Positions 1 to 8,700 of a DNA stretch of 64,000 nucleotides are shown one piece after another (the stretch's first letter is position 1; each line of letters opens with the position of its first letter). The stretch is from Hornefia porci (GTDB taxonomy: Bacteria > Bacillota > Clostridia > Peptostreptococcales > Anaerovoracaceae), in NCBI RefSeq assembly GCF_001940235.1, contig NZ_MJIE01000001.1:1116001-1180000 (forward strand). The letters are read 5' to 3'. Made by a program: the position numbers and the translations under genes. Below the pieces are notes generated by a model. It saw only the letters and a list, made by a program, of their open reading frames with translations. It was not told the DNA's origin and searched no databases.

Positions 1-1076
1 GCGGCGATAATCCACGCGAAGGGAGTATAGAGACCGAGAAGGGAAAACATCACCAGCCCCGCCACACAGAGCCCCATCCCCAGGCTGGCCAGCTTGTAGG
101 GCGGCACCCGGTCCGACAGCCTCCCCATCAGCGGCGAAAAGAGCGCCTGCACCGCCGGCATGCAGATCAGAATGACGCCGGCCGTCTGGGAGGAATAACC
201 CATAACCACCTGCAGATAGATGCTGACCAGATAACTGATGGCGAATGTCGCGCCGTAATTCAGGAGAGCCGCCAGGTTCGAGAACGCGAACACTCTGTCA
301 CGGGTGAACATCGTGAGCCTGATAACCGGATCCTCCGCTCTCTGCTCCACCAGGATAAACGCCGCCGCGAGAGCCAGACCGCAGATCAGAATGAGCCATC
401 CGTAACGGGAAATCGTCAGATTCGTCAGTCCGTAGAGAATCAGAGAAATCATCGCGATGAAAAGCAGGTTCCCCGCCGCGTCAGTCCGGCACTGCGGAGG
501 GTCGGGCTTTGTTTTCGGCGCGCCCGCCCATGCCAGAACAAAGGAAAGTACCGTGCAGAAGAAGGTCACCGCAAAGATGGACTGCCATCCCATACGATGG
601 TTCAGGATTCCGCCGATCACCGGTCCCATGGACAGTCCGACATACGTTGCCGCAGTGGAGATTCCCAGGACTCTTCCCCTTTCCGATCCCGGAAACACGC
701 TGATCAGCAGGGCGTTGTTCGTCGCATAGATCATAGACGCCGCCACTCCCTGCAATCCGCGGAACAGTATCATCATCCAGATATTCACGGAAAAAATACA
801 GAGCACCGACAGCACGCCAAAAGAGGCGATGCCGATCAGCAGCACACGTCGCCTTCCGGTGGCGTCCGCCAGCTTCCCCATAGGTACACTGAATGCGGCG
901 ACCGTGAGCGTGAAGGCAGTGACCACCCATCCCACCAGCGCTGCACTGACCTGAAACTGCTCCTCAAGCGCCGGCACCGACAGATTAAGCGCACTTCCCA
1001 TAAACGTCGTGATAAAGGCGGTGACCACCGTCATCCGCAGGGTGTTCTTCTGTTGTCTGATCGTTATCTCCGTCAC
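1..1076 (-). CDS. MFS transporter (drug/proton antiporter-like), 3'-truncated by window edge
   Basis: Translated from the reverse strand this is a multi-span major facilitator protein whose C-terminus lies beyond base 1. The first 12 or so residues are polar, followed by hydrophobic helices in a regular pattern. The loop between helices 2 and 3 carries the family motif A (GKLADATGRRRVL), and a later helix has RGLQGVAASMI, typical of the EmrB/QacA and Bcr-like drug exporters. The start is GTG at 1076, 30 bases after the aspartate kinase stop, with AGGAAAG just ahead; an ATG about 12 codons in is an alternative. It probably shares a transcript with the upstream metA-lysC gene. The substrate cannot be told from sequence; an amino-acid or drug exporter is possible. 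Confidence 0.85.
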   Translation of the reverse strand, partial: MTEITIRQQKNTLRMTVVTAFITTFMGSALNLSVPALEEQFQVSAALVGWVVTAFTLTVAAFSVPMGKLADATGRRRVLLIGIASFGVLSVLCIFSVNIWMMILFRGLQGVAASMIYATNNALLISVFPGSERGRVLGISTAATYVGLSMGPVIGGILNHRMGWQSIFAVTFFCTVLSFVLAWAGAPKTKPDPPQCRTDAAGNLLFIAMISLILYGLTNLTISRYGWLILICGLALAAAFILVEQRAEDPVIRLTMFTRDRVFAFSNLAALLNYGATFAISYLVSIYLQVVMGYSSQTAGVILICMPAVQALFSPLMGRLSDRVPPYKLASLGMGLCVAGLVMFSLLGLYTPFAWIIA

Positions 1077-1106
1077 GGCTTTCCTGTCCTGTCTTCCTTT
1101 CCGTTT

Positions 1107-2060
1107 TTACTTCTTGATGAACTCTGTGTAAATCGCCTGGACTCCGTTTCTGTAATCACCTTCGTCGATTCCCACCAGCGTACTGATGCCCTCTACGCCG
1201 TAGTCGATCATCCGCACGTTGATCCGGCGGGAGGCCAGCGCGGTCAGAACCTTGGCGCCGATCGCCGGCGAGCTGCTCATGAACCGGCTCACCACCGCGA
1301 TCATGGCGATTCCCGTTGCAGCCGTTACTTTGTCGGCGCTGACCGCAGACCGTATCTGCGCTGTCAGCTCACGGACATGCCCGCGGATGTCTTTTTCGTT
1401 CACAAAGATATTCAGGCTGTCCACGCCGGTCAGGATATTCAGAATCGGAATTCTCTGTTCCCCGAAGATACGCATCACCGTCGTCCGCAGAGCTTCATCC
1501 TCGTTTAGACGCTCTTTTTCCACTACAATACTCGCATACCCCGTGCCGCCGGAAATTCCGGAAATTTTCAGCACCGACGGATAGTAGTCGGCGTTCTTCA
1601 CGATCAGTGTGCCGGGATCCTGCGGCCGGTCCGTATTACGGATATTGATGGGAATTCCCATTTTCCGCACAGGGAACACCACATCCTCATGCATGACCTC
1701 AGCGCCCATGAACGCCAGCTCCCGCAGTTCTTTGTACGTGATCACCGGTACCGGAAGCGGATTTTTCACCACCTTCGGATCCGCCATCAGAAGGCCGCTG
1801 ACATCCGTCCAGTTCTCGTAGATATCCGCAGTCACTCCGGCGGCAACCGCCGCCCCCGTGATATCCGAGCCTCCCCGCGGAAAGGTCACGATGCGTCCGT
1901 CCGTCCCAGATCCGTAGAAGCCCGGAATCACAGCACGTTCATGGCCGGAAAGGACCTCGGCGATCCGGCGGCGGCTCTCCCTCTCAAGAAAGTTACCCTG
2001 TCCGTCGAAGAGAATCAGTTCTGCCGCGTCCACAAAATCCGCCCCGATATATTCCGCCAT
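1107..2060 (-). CDS. lysC: Aspartate kinase, C-terminal two thirds (downstream half of a frameshifted metA-lysC fusion)
   Basis: This frame holds the rest of the aspartate kinase catalytic domain (FPRGGSDITGAAVAAG, and the WTDVSGLLMADPKVV stretch typical of the family) and two C-terminal ACT regulatory domains ending in DYGVEGISTLVGIDEGDY. It lacks the N-terminal lysine-binding KFGGTS motif, which sits in the preceding frame. The two frames join smoothly if one G is added to the G-run read from plus-strand C5 at 2081-2085. The internal ATG at 2060 has no convincing ribosome site, so on its own this is probably an inactive fragment. Aspartate kinase makes aspartyl phosphate, the first step toward Lys, Thr and Met, and its ACT domains normally bind Lys, Thr or SAM as feedback inhibitors. 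Confidence 0.85.
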   Translation of the reverse strand: MAEYIGADFVDAAELILFDGQGNFLERESRRRIAEVLSGHERAVIPGFYGSGTDGRIVTFPRGGSDITGAAVAAGVTADIYENWTDVSGLLMADPKVVKNPLPVPVITYKELRELAFMGAEVMHEDVVFPVRKMGIPINIRNTDRPQDPGTLIVKNADYYPSVLKISGISGGTGYASIVVEKERLNEDEALRTTVMRIFGEQRIPILNILTGVDSLNIFVNEKDIRGHVRELTAQIRSAVSADKVTAATGIAMIAVVSRFMSSSPAIGAKVLTALASRRINVRMIDYGVEGISTLVGIDEGDYRNGVQAIYTEFIKK

Positions 2061-3364
2061 GATCCGCGCACAGAGATATTCCCCCGACTGATCAGAAAGG
2101 CGTCCGAACCGTTCTGTTCATAGTCCCGCCGTATCTTCTCCAGCTCTGCGTCCAGGTCGAAGGAGAGCTTCAGGCCCCGAACAATTTCGCGGAACCGGCT
2201 CGTGATGTCGATGAACCGCTGATCCATAAGCTCCGGGTTTCCGGCGCACTCGATGAGCATGTCCGTAATCTTGACATCGTCCTTTCTCCGCTTTCCCGGC
2301 GCAGACACAACAATATACCTCCTGGCCGGATCCTCCCGGAGAATGCCGGCGACCTTCTGGAACTGCACCGCCGTCGCCAGAGATGTCCCTCCGAACTTCG
2401 CCACCTTCAGATCAGCCCGTTCCTGCAGCGCCGGAGCCAGATCCTCCCTGCTGATGGTGCTGATATCATATGGCGTGGACTGATAAACGAAATAGTTCAG
2501 CCAGTTGGAGTACAGCAGATTGGCGCAGGATCGCCAGCGCACCACCGGCGGCTGCGTGTCGTCATCCTCCGGAAAATAGTGGTCGGGGACAGCCGGATCC
2601 AGTCCCGCTTTTTTGTCCCTGAGATACTCGTTCAGCAATGTGTCCCAGTCATATTCAGAATGTCCCATCACAAAGATCTGGCGGTCGTTTTCCGACTTCA
2701 CGGCGAAGACTCCCGCCTCCGGGGAGCTGGCGATCACCTTCAGTTCGCTCACCGCCTCGATGTCCTCCCGGTTCACCGTAGTATTTCTGGAGTGCGGCAC
2801 ATAAAACACGTCGTCGAAGCCCCGGAACAGCATCCCGTTTTTGTAGTCCAGGTGATGCTCATAGACGCCGGACAGTTTCTTCTGCAGGACGTGCTTGGGA
2901 ATCCCGTAATGGTAATACAGCGCCGCCTGCGCTCCCCAGCAGATATGGAATGTGCTGTGAACGTGACTCTTGCTCCACTCCATGATTTCACAAAGCTCGT
3001 CCCAGTATTCTACCTCCTCGAATTCCATGAGTTCAACCGGCGCGCCGGTGATAATCATCCCGTCATAATAATTGTTTCTGATCTCGTGAAAGGTCTTATA
3101 AAAGGCCAGCATATGCTCCTGCGAAACATTGCGCGCTTTATGTGTGCCGGTCTGCAGAAGCTCCAGCTCGATCTGCAGCGGCGTGTTTCCCAGAAGCCGC
3201 GTCAGCTGTGTTTCCGTCTCTATCTTGGTAGGCATCAGGTTCAGCAGCAGAATATGCAAAGGACGGATATCCTGCGTCATCGCCCTGGCATCCGTCATCA
3301 CAAATACATTTTCCTTTGTTAAGGTATCCACCGCCGGCAGATTATTTGGTACTTTAATAGGCAT
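2015..3364 (-). CDS. metA: Homoserine O-acyltransferase (MetA) fused to aspartate kinase N-terminus, frameshifted
   Basis: The start is the ATG at 3364 (MPIKVPNNLPA, the usual MetA opening) behind a GGGGGTGG ribosome site. The first ~305 residues are a complete MetA: nucleophile Cys in HICWGAQAAL, and the His and Glu of the GHSEYDWD motif. The TGAPVELMEF loop has Glu where E. coli MetA has Gly, the residue known to switch acyl donor from succinyl- to acetyl-CoA, so acetylation of homoserine is the better guess. After a short linker the frame runs straight into an aspartate kinase start (LKVAKFGGTSLATAVQF, then VSAPGKR) with no ATG between. It ends early at 2015 after a one-base slip in a G5 run. 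The MetA part should still be active. A GTG inside LKVAKF is the only plausible separate kinase start. Confidence 0.9.
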   Translation of the reverse strand: MPIKVPNNLPAVDTLTKENVFVMTDARAMTQDIRPLHILLLNLMPTKIETETQLTRLLGNTPLQIELELLQTGTHKARNVSQEHMLAFYKTFHEIRNNYYDGMIITGAPVELMEFEEVEYWDELCEIMEWSKSHVHSTFHICWGAQAALYYHYGIPKHVLQKKLSGVYEHHLDYKNGMLFRGFDDVFYVPHSRNTTVNREDIEAVSELKVIASSPEAGVFAVKSENDRQIFVMGHSEYDWDTLLNEYLRDKKAGLDPAVPDHYFPEDDDTQPPVVRWRSCANLLYSNWLNYFVYQSTPYDISTISREDLAPALQERADLKVAKFGGTSLATAVQFQKVAGILREDPARRYIVVSAPGKRRKDDVKITDMLIECAGNPELMDQRFIDITSRFREIVRGLKLSFDLDAELEKIRRDYEQNGSDAFLISRGNISVRGSWRNISGRILWTRQN

Positions 3365-3535
3365 ACCGACCACCCCCTGATCTGTCATCCGTTACAAAAT
3401 AATACAAACTGAATTTTATCACAAGACGCCGCATATTGCAAAGGAAACACGCGGTCCGCGTTCCTGTGAAACGCCTGTGAACGGCTCCGCAGAATGCCCG
3501 TCTTCCTGCGTTCTGCACAAAGGATGCAGCGGCAT

Positions 3536-4288
3536 TCACGGACGTATTCCTTCAAAAATCATATTGTCGCAATGAAGCTCCGCCCTCGCCTTTGTCTTCT
3601 CGTCACTCACCGTCCAGCCCAGCACGACAGTCCGGCCGCCCCGGTGCAGAGGCGTCAGAAACGGCCTCGGCTCTTTCATCTTACGGACATTGTAGGAAAT
3701 GAAATCCGGTCGGGTCCACAGGTTGAACCGGCAGTTTGTCAGTGCGCTGCGGAGAGCCCACGGGATCTCCTTTTTCCCGGAATAATCATCCGCCAGCTGC
3801 CCCACCGGCGTCTCAGGCAGATTCATCCGCATGAACCGCACGGTAAAAGGGTTGAACGACTGCACCGCAAATTCCCCGTCATACTTACGCATTCTGGCAC
3901 AGAGCCGCCGTTCCAGCCGCCCCGCCGGAGACCTCCGGTTTTTCACCTCAATCAGCAGAGGGACCCGCCCGCGCACCAGATCCAGCACCTCCTCCAGGCG
4001 GGGGATCGTATGCTCGGTATCCATCAGCGCGATGCGTTTCAGCTCCCGGCTGTGCAGCGCCGCCGACATCCTCTGTATTCCCGTCATTCTCAGAAGATCC
4101 CAGTCATGCAGCACGAACAGTTCTCCGTCCGCGGTCATCTGTATATCCAGTTCGATGGGGTATCCCGCATCCATCGCCGCCTGAAAAGCGCCCATGGAGT
4201 TCTCTGGAATCCCTCTTGTTCTGTCATGAAGCCCCCGATGGGCGATCGGCCTCGTCAGAAGCCAGCTGTCCCTTCCGATTCTGTTCAA
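3536..4288 (-). CDS. Glycerophosphodiester phosphodiesterase
   Basis: A 250-residue soluble protein of the GDPD family, which hydrolyses glycerophosphodiesters to glycerol-3-phosphate and an alcohol on a TIM barrel. Key pieces are visible: the N-terminal AHRGLHD with the catalytic His, the metal-binding Glu of IPENSMGAF, the ELDIQMTADGELFVLHD strand holding further metal ligands and the second catalytic His, LLIEVK, and a late LGWTVS. Length and motif order match the UgpQ-like bacterial enzymes. There is no signal peptide, so it acts in the cytoplasm, probably on phospholipid head-group breakdown products. It stands alone, 147 bases upstream of metA-lysC in the same direction. A B-type hairpin element lies just upstream of its start. 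Confidence 0.9.
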   Translation of the reverse strand: MNRIGRDSWLLTRPIAHRGLHDRTRGIPENSMGAFQAAMDAGYPIELDIQMTADGELFVLHDWDLLRMTGIQRMSAALHSRELKRIALMDTEHTIPRLEEVLDLVRGRVPLLIEVKNRRSPAGRLERRLCARMRKYDGEFAVQSFNPFTVRFMRMNLPETPVGQLADDYSGKKEIPWALRSALTNCRFNLWTRPDFISYNVRKMKEPRPFLTPLHRGGRTVVLGWTVSDEKTKARAELHCDNMIFEGIRP

Positions 4289-4307
4289 ATGTCTCCTCCT
4301 TCAGTCA

Positions 4308-4427
4308 TCGTCTGCCGGCGCACAGCATACTGCTGCTATCGGATCGTGCGCGCGGCACTGCCGGCCGGCCTCCGTCCGGCCGTCGTCAGCGCCCATTAAG
4401 TCCGACAGGGACTTAATGAGCAGATGC
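4308..4427. repeat. Hairpin element, module B copy 1 (diverged, solo)
   Basis: Shares with the copies at 31989 and 52359 the left stem (TCTGCCGGCGCAC), the GTCAGCGCCCATTAAGTCCG block and the right stem (ACTTAATGAGCAGA). The outer arms CGTCTG and CAGATG enclose three hairpins: CGGCGCAC with GTGCGC, a GC-rich CCGGCC/GGCCGG hairpin, and CATTAAGTCC with GGGACTTAATG. The middle hairpin is longer and different in sequence from the other copies, yet it still pairs. There is no A module here. It lies between the divergent GDPD gene and the asnB promoter. Confidence 0.75.
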
Positions 4428-4583
4428 TACGTATAACTTTATCAAATGCGTCATGCCATGTCAAATCAGACACGCCGGCAGTTGTATCTGTCATTTCCTC
4501 TGTTTTCAGGGCCTTTCCGCATCCGGCCGCAGCAGTCCGCCAAATATTTTATATATTTTTCACAAAAAAATAACTTTTATCTA

Positions 4584-4612
4584 TTGACAAAGCACAAGAA
4601 TAGGTATATATT
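4584..4612 (+). promoter_or_regulatory. Sigma-A-type promoter of asnB-glnN
   Basis: TTGACA at 4584-4589 and TATATT at 4607-4612 with a 17-base spacer give a near-consensus vegetative promoter in an AT-rich stretch. Transcription would start near 4619, just ahead of the T-box leader. Confidence 0.8.
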
Positions 4613-4644
4613 TCTAACATAAATTAATAAAGATGCATACAGCA

Positions 4645-4950
4645 ATGAAAGGCAATGAACGGGAAAAGTACCATGGAGGTTCCGTCACAGTGAGCCGGAG
4701 ACAGTGAGAACCCGGCACCAGGAGGCCATGCGAAGAACACCCGGGAGCTTCGAGCAGAACGCGCGTCCCGTCGGAGAAATCCGATTCTGCCGCGCCAGTA
4801 AGTAAGACGAGTTGTGATCGTTACATCACACGGGCTTGTTGGAGCCCAGAAGGGATCGCTTCAGCGATAAATTAGGTGGCACCGCGGATAGCAGCTATTC
4901 GTCCTAAACGGATTGAGAAGCTGCGACAGAAATATTCGGAGGTGCTTTTT
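4645..4950 (+). promoter_or_regulatory. T-box riboswitch, asparagine-specific (specifier AAC)
   Basis: The conserved T-box core AGGTGGCACCGCGG is at 4874-4887. Stem I is recognisable from GAACGGGAAAAGTACC and the apical AG-bulge region (AGCCGG with CCCGGC). The specifier loop reads GAAG-AAC-ACCC with the AAC triplet at 4736-4738, an Asn codon that fits the downstream asparagine synthase. Uncharged tRNA-Asn should turn the operon on. No classic U-rich terminator follows the core directly. Instead GCACC inside the core (4879-4883) can pair with GGTGC (4941-4945), which holds the ribosome site of asnB and is followed by T5 and the ATG. Control could therefore be by ribosome-site sequestration, by termination, or by both. 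Confidence 0.92.
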
Positions 4951-6531
4951 ATGTGTTCGATTATCGGTATAACCGGAAGAAAACTTTCCCGAGAGGAGGT
5001 TTCTGCTCATTTTCAGGAGACCGCATCCCGCGGACCGGACAAAATGCGGCTGGAAGAGGCCGGTCCCGGATGGCTGGGTTTTCAGCGTCTGTCCATCATG
5101 GATCTGTCCTGCGGGGGCATGCAGCCCTTCCACGCAGGCGGCGACAGTCTAGTCTGCAACGGCGAGATCTACGGGTTCCGCGATCTGCGGGAACGGCTTT
5201 CCGGGGAATTTCACTTTGTCAGCGAAAGCGACTGTGAGGTGATTCTTCCCCTCTATCACAAATACGGGTTCGCCGCGTTTTCCATGCTGGGCAGTGAATT
5301 CGCCCTGCTGATTTACGATTCCGCTCTGGACTCCTTTGTCGCTGCGCGGGATCCCATCGGCATCCGCCCTCTCTATTACGGATATGACGCGGCGGGAGAG
5401 ATTGCCTTCGCCAGCGAGCCCAAGGTCCTGGTCGGGCTCTGCGACGCCATCCGCCCCTTCCCTCCCGGTCACTACTGGGCGGGAGGCGCGTTCCATCCCT
5501 ACATTTCCCTTACCGGCGCGGAGCCTGCTGTTTCCGGCGGCCTGGATGAGGTCTGCCGGGGTATCCGCAGCCGCCTGATCCGCTCGGTAGAAGCGAGACT
5601 GGACGCGGACGCGCCTCTGGGCTTCCTTTTGTCCGGCGGCCTGGACTCCAGTCTGGTCTGCGCCATCAGCGCAAAGCTTCTGGGAAGAAAGATACGAACC
5701 TTCGCCATCGGCATGGACACGGATCCCATCGATCTGAAGTACGCCAGAGAAGCGGCGGATTTCATCGGCTCCGAGCATACGGAATTTCATATGACGCGAC
5801 AGGAGGTTCTGGATGCGCTTCCTGAGGTTATTCGAATTCTGGGAACCTGGGACATCACTACGATCCGCGCCAGTCTGGGCATGTATCTCTGCTGCAGAAA
5901 GATTCACGAAACGACCGATATCCGCGTACTGATGACAGGAGAAATCTCCGACGAGCTTTTCGGCTACAAATACACGGACTTCGCTCCGGACGCCGAGAGT
6001 TTTCAGCAGGAATCCGTCAAACGGATCCGTGAGCTCCATATGTACGACGTTCTGCGGGCGGACCGCTGCATTTCCGTAAACTCCATGGAAGGGCGGGTGC
6101 CCTTCGGGGACACGGATTTTGTCCGCTATGTGCTGAGCATCGATCCTGCGATGAAGATGAACACCTACGGAATGGGAAAATACCTGCTCCGCCATGCGTT
6201 CGAGGATGACAAGCTCCTGCCGGAGGACATCCTGTGGCGTCAGAAGGCGGCCTTCTCCGATGCGGTGGGACACTCGATGGTGGACGACCTGAAGGAATAC
6301 GCGGAAGCCCGTTACACCGATGAGGACTTCCTCCGGGGCGCCGCGAAATACGATTACGCCCGGCCCTTCAGCAAGGAGAGCCTGCTCTACCGCGATATCT
6401 TCGAGACATATTATCCGGGACAGGCGGAAATGATTACCGACTTCTGGATGCCCAACCGTGAGTGGGAGGGCTGCGACGTGGACGATCCCTCCGCGAGAGT
6501 ACTGACAAATTATGGTGAAAGCGGCAGATAG
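4951..6531 (+). CDS. asnB: Asparagine synthase (glutamine-hydrolysing)
   Basis: The start at 4951 is fixed by the mature N-terminus MCSIIGITG: Cys2 is the glutaminase nucleophile and must follow the initiator Met, and GGAGGTG lies 5 bases upstream. The first ~200 residues form the class II amidotransferase domain (SRGPDKM, FQRLSIMD, NGEIYGFRDLR, SESDCEVIL). The rest is the ATP-pyrophosphatase synthetase domain with the PPi loop LLSGGLDSSLV and LMTGEISDELFGYKY. At 526 residues it has the usual AsnB length. It makes asparagine from aspartate, ATP and glutamine. It sits under an Asn T-box and overlaps no gene; glnN begins 19 bases after its stop, so ammonia assimilation and asparagine supply are coupled. 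Confidence 0.97.
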   Translation: MCSIIGITGRKLSREEVSAHFQETASRGPDKMRLEEAGPGWLGFQRLSIMDLSCGGMQPFHAGGDSLVCNGEIYGFRDLRERLSGEFHFVSESDCEVILPLYHKYGFAAFSMLGSEFALLIYDSALDSFVAARDPIGIRPLYYGYDAAGEIAFASEPKVLVGLCDAIRPFPPGHYWAGGAFHPYISLTGAEPAVSGGLDEVCRGIRSRLIRSVEARLDADAPLGFLLSGGLDSSLVCAISAKLLGRKIRTFAIGMDTDPIDLKYAREAADFIGSEHTEFHMTRQEVLDALPEVIRILGTWDITTIRASLGMYLCCRKIHETTDIRVLMTGEISDELFGYKYTDFAPDAESFQQESVKRIRELHMYDVLRADRCISVNSMEGRVPFGDTDFVRYVLSIDPAMKMNTYGMGKYLLRHAFEDDKLLPEDILWRQKAAFSDAVGHSMVDDLKEYAEARYTDEDFLRGAAKYDYARPFSKESLLYRDIFETYYPGQAEMITDFWMPNREWEGCDVDDPSARVLTNYGESGR

Positions 6532-6550
6532 CCGCGGAAAGGATAGAAAT

Positions 6551-8641
6551 ATGGATATGAAAGCATCACCGGCAGAATATTACGGCTCCATGGTATTCGA
6601 CGAGAAAACGATGAAGGAACGCCTCTCCGGCGCGTCCTTCACGACGTGGAAGACCTGCATCACCACAGGCGAATCCCTGGATATCTCCACCGCGAACGAG
6701 ATCGCCGAAGCAATGAAGCAATGGGCGGTGGAACGGGGCGCCACCCACTACACCCACTGGTTCCAGCCGATGACCGGCGCTACCGCGGAGAAACACGACA
6801 GCTTTATTTCTCCGACGGAGGACGGCCGGGCGCTGATGGACTTCTCCGGCAAGGAACTGGTCAAGGGCGAGCCGGACGCCTCCTCCTTCCCCTCCGGAGG
6901 ACTGCGGAGCACCTTCGAGGCGCGGGGATATACCGCCTGGGATCCCACATCCTTTGCCTTTGTGAAGGAGCATTCCCTGTATATCCCGACGATCTTCTGC
7001 TCCTACTCCGGCCAGGCGCTGGACAAGAAAACCCCTCTGCTGAAATCCATGGACGCGGTAAGCCGGGCGGCAGTGCGGATTCTGCGGTTATTCGGAGACA
7101 CGGAAACCAGACGGGTCGTGGCGCAGGTAGGTCCGGAGCAGGAATATTTTCTGATCGACAAATCCCTGTACAACAGGCGTGAGGATCTCCGGATGACCGG
7201 GCGCACACTGTTCGGCGCGAGGCCTCCCCGCGGGCAGGAGATGGAGGATCACTATTTCGGCATGATCAAGCCGCGGGTGGCCGCCTTCATGCAGGATCTT
7301 GACGAGGAGCTGTGGAAGGTGGGCGTTCCTTCTAAAACAAAGCATAACGAGGTCGCGCCGTCGCAGCATGAGATGGCTCCGGTTTTCAGCGACGCCAACA
7401 CCGCCAGCGATCATAACCAGCTGGCCATGGAAATGCTGAAGAAGGTGGCTGACCGCCACGGCTTCGTCGCCCTGATTCACGAAAAGCCCTTCCGGTATGT
7501 GAACGGCTCCGGCAAGCACGATAACTGGTCTCTTTCCACCGACACCGGCAAGAACCTGTTCCGTCCCGGCTCCACGCCGAGTCAGAACGCACAGTTCCTG
7601 CTCTTCCTGGCAGCCTTCATCAAGGGCGTCGATGAGTATCAGGAGCTGCTGCGGGCCACGGTCGCGTTTCCCGGGAACGATCACCGTCTGGGCGCGCAGG
7701 AGGCACCGCCGGCCGTGATTTCCATTTTCCTGGGTGATGAACTCAGCGCCGTTGTGGATTCCATCATCAGCGGCACCGACTATACAGATACAGGGAAGAA
7801 GACTCTTGAGATCGGCGTAGACGTGCTGCCGGAAATTCCGCTGGACAACACAGATCGCAACCGGACCTCCCCCATGGCCTTCACCGGCAACAAATTCGAA
7901 TTCAGGATGCCGGGCTCTTCCCAGTCCATCGCCGGACCTAATGTGGTTCTGAACGCCGCGATGGCAGAGGAACTGCAGCAGTTCGCGGAAGAGCTGGAAG
8001 GCTCCGAGCATTTCATGGAAGATCTTCAGGCCCTTCTGAAACGGGTGTTCACCGAACACAGGCGGATCCTGTTTGACGGAAACGGCTATGACGAGGCATG
8101 GATCCGTGAAGCAGAAGCCAGAGGACTTTCCAACCTGAAATCCACCGCGGACGCGCTGACCGCCTACACCGACAAAAAAAATGAAGAACTTCTGATCCGT
8201 CACGGTATATATATGGAAGAGGAAATGGAAGCACGCGGTATCATCCACGTGGAAAACTACAAAACAGTCATCAACATCGAAGGTCGCACTATGGCGGACA
8301 TGATCCGGAAAAGCATCCTGCCTGCGGCGTCAGAGTATTCCGCCGTGCTGTGCAGCCGCGCGGCGCTGAAGAAGAACGCCGGCATCGGCGCCTCTTATGA
8401 AACGGAGCTTGCCCGTCAGATCAGCGATGAAACGGACGCGCTGGCAAAGGCATGCAGCCGGCTGGAGCAGAGTCTGAACCAGATGCCCGGCGACAACATT
8501 GAAGCGCTGCACTACTGCCACGATGAAATTATCCGGGATATGGACGAAGCCCGGGACATCGCCGACCGGCTGGAGCTCATGGTGGACAAAAAATACTGGC
8601 CCTTCCCCACTTACGCGGATCTGCTTTTCAGCGAGCGGTGA
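6551..8641 (+). CDS. glnN: Glutamine synthetase type III
   Basis: A 696-residue protein of the large GSIII class, much longer than GSI and GSII. Typical GSIII pieces are present: THYTHWFQPMTG and KHDSFI near the N-terminus, VGPEQEYFLID, TKHNEVAPSQHEMAP, NGSGKHDNWSLSTD, HRLGAQEAPPAVIS, and a long helical C-terminal extension. The start is the ATG at 6551 (MDMKASPAEYYG) behind GGAAAGGATAG; an in-frame ATG at 6512 would overlap asnB and has no better site. It condenses glutamate and ammonia to glutamine, the nitrogen donor used by the neighbouring AsnB. It is read from the same T-box promoter and is followed by a clear terminator. Confidence 0.97.
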   Translation: MDMKASPAEYYGSMVFDEKTMKERLSGASFTTWKTCITTGESLDISTANEIAEAMKQWAVERGATHYTHWFQPMTGATAEKHDSFISPTEDGRALMDFSGKELVKGEPDASSFPSGGLRSTFEARGYTAWDPTSFAFVKEHSLYIPTIFCSYSGQALDKKTPLLKSMDAVSRAAVRILRLFGDTETRRVVAQVGPEQEYFLIDKSLYNRREDLRMTGRTLFGARPPRGQEMEDHYFGMIKPRVAAFMQDLDEELWKVGVPSKTKHNEVAPSQHEMAPVFSDANTASDHNQLAMEMLKKVADRHGFVALIHEKPFRYVNGSGKHDNWSLSTDTGKNLFRPGSTPSQNAQFLLFLAAFIKGVDEYQELLRATVAFPGNDHRLGAQEAPPAVISIFLGDELSAVVDSIISGTDYTDTGKKTLEIGVDVLPEIPLDNTDRNRTSPMAFTGNKFEFRMPGSSQSIAGPNVVLNAAMAEELQQFAEELEGSEHFMEDLQALLKRVFTEHRRILFDGNGYDEAWIREAEARGLSNLKSTADALTAYTDKKNEELLIRHGIYMEEEMEARGIIHVENYKTVINIEGRTMADMIRKSILPAASEYSAVLCSRAALKKNAGIGASYETELARQISDETDALAKACSRLEQSLNQMPGDNIEALHYCHDEIIRDMDEARDIADRLELMVDKKYWPFPTYADLLFSER

Positions 8642-8664
8642 AGCTGGCGAGAACTGTATATATG

Positions 8665-8700
8665 ACGGCCGCTGCGTAACACCTGCGGCCGTTATTTTGT
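8665..8700 (+). terminator. Rho-independent terminator after glnN
   Basis: An 8-bp GC stem, ACGGCCGC (8665-8672) with GCGGCCGT (8685-8692), is followed by TATTTTGT. It closes the asnB-glnN transcript and abuts the 3' end of the convergent membrane-protein gene. Confidence 0.85.

Noticed and set aside
3494..4399. A long plus-strand reading frame opposite the glycerophosphodiesterase gene
   Set aside because: It is rich in Arg, His and Pro with no family motif, and mirrors a clear GDPD gene. High GC makes such antisense frames common here; the same applies to those at 9371-11083, 20165-21538 and 58362-60059.
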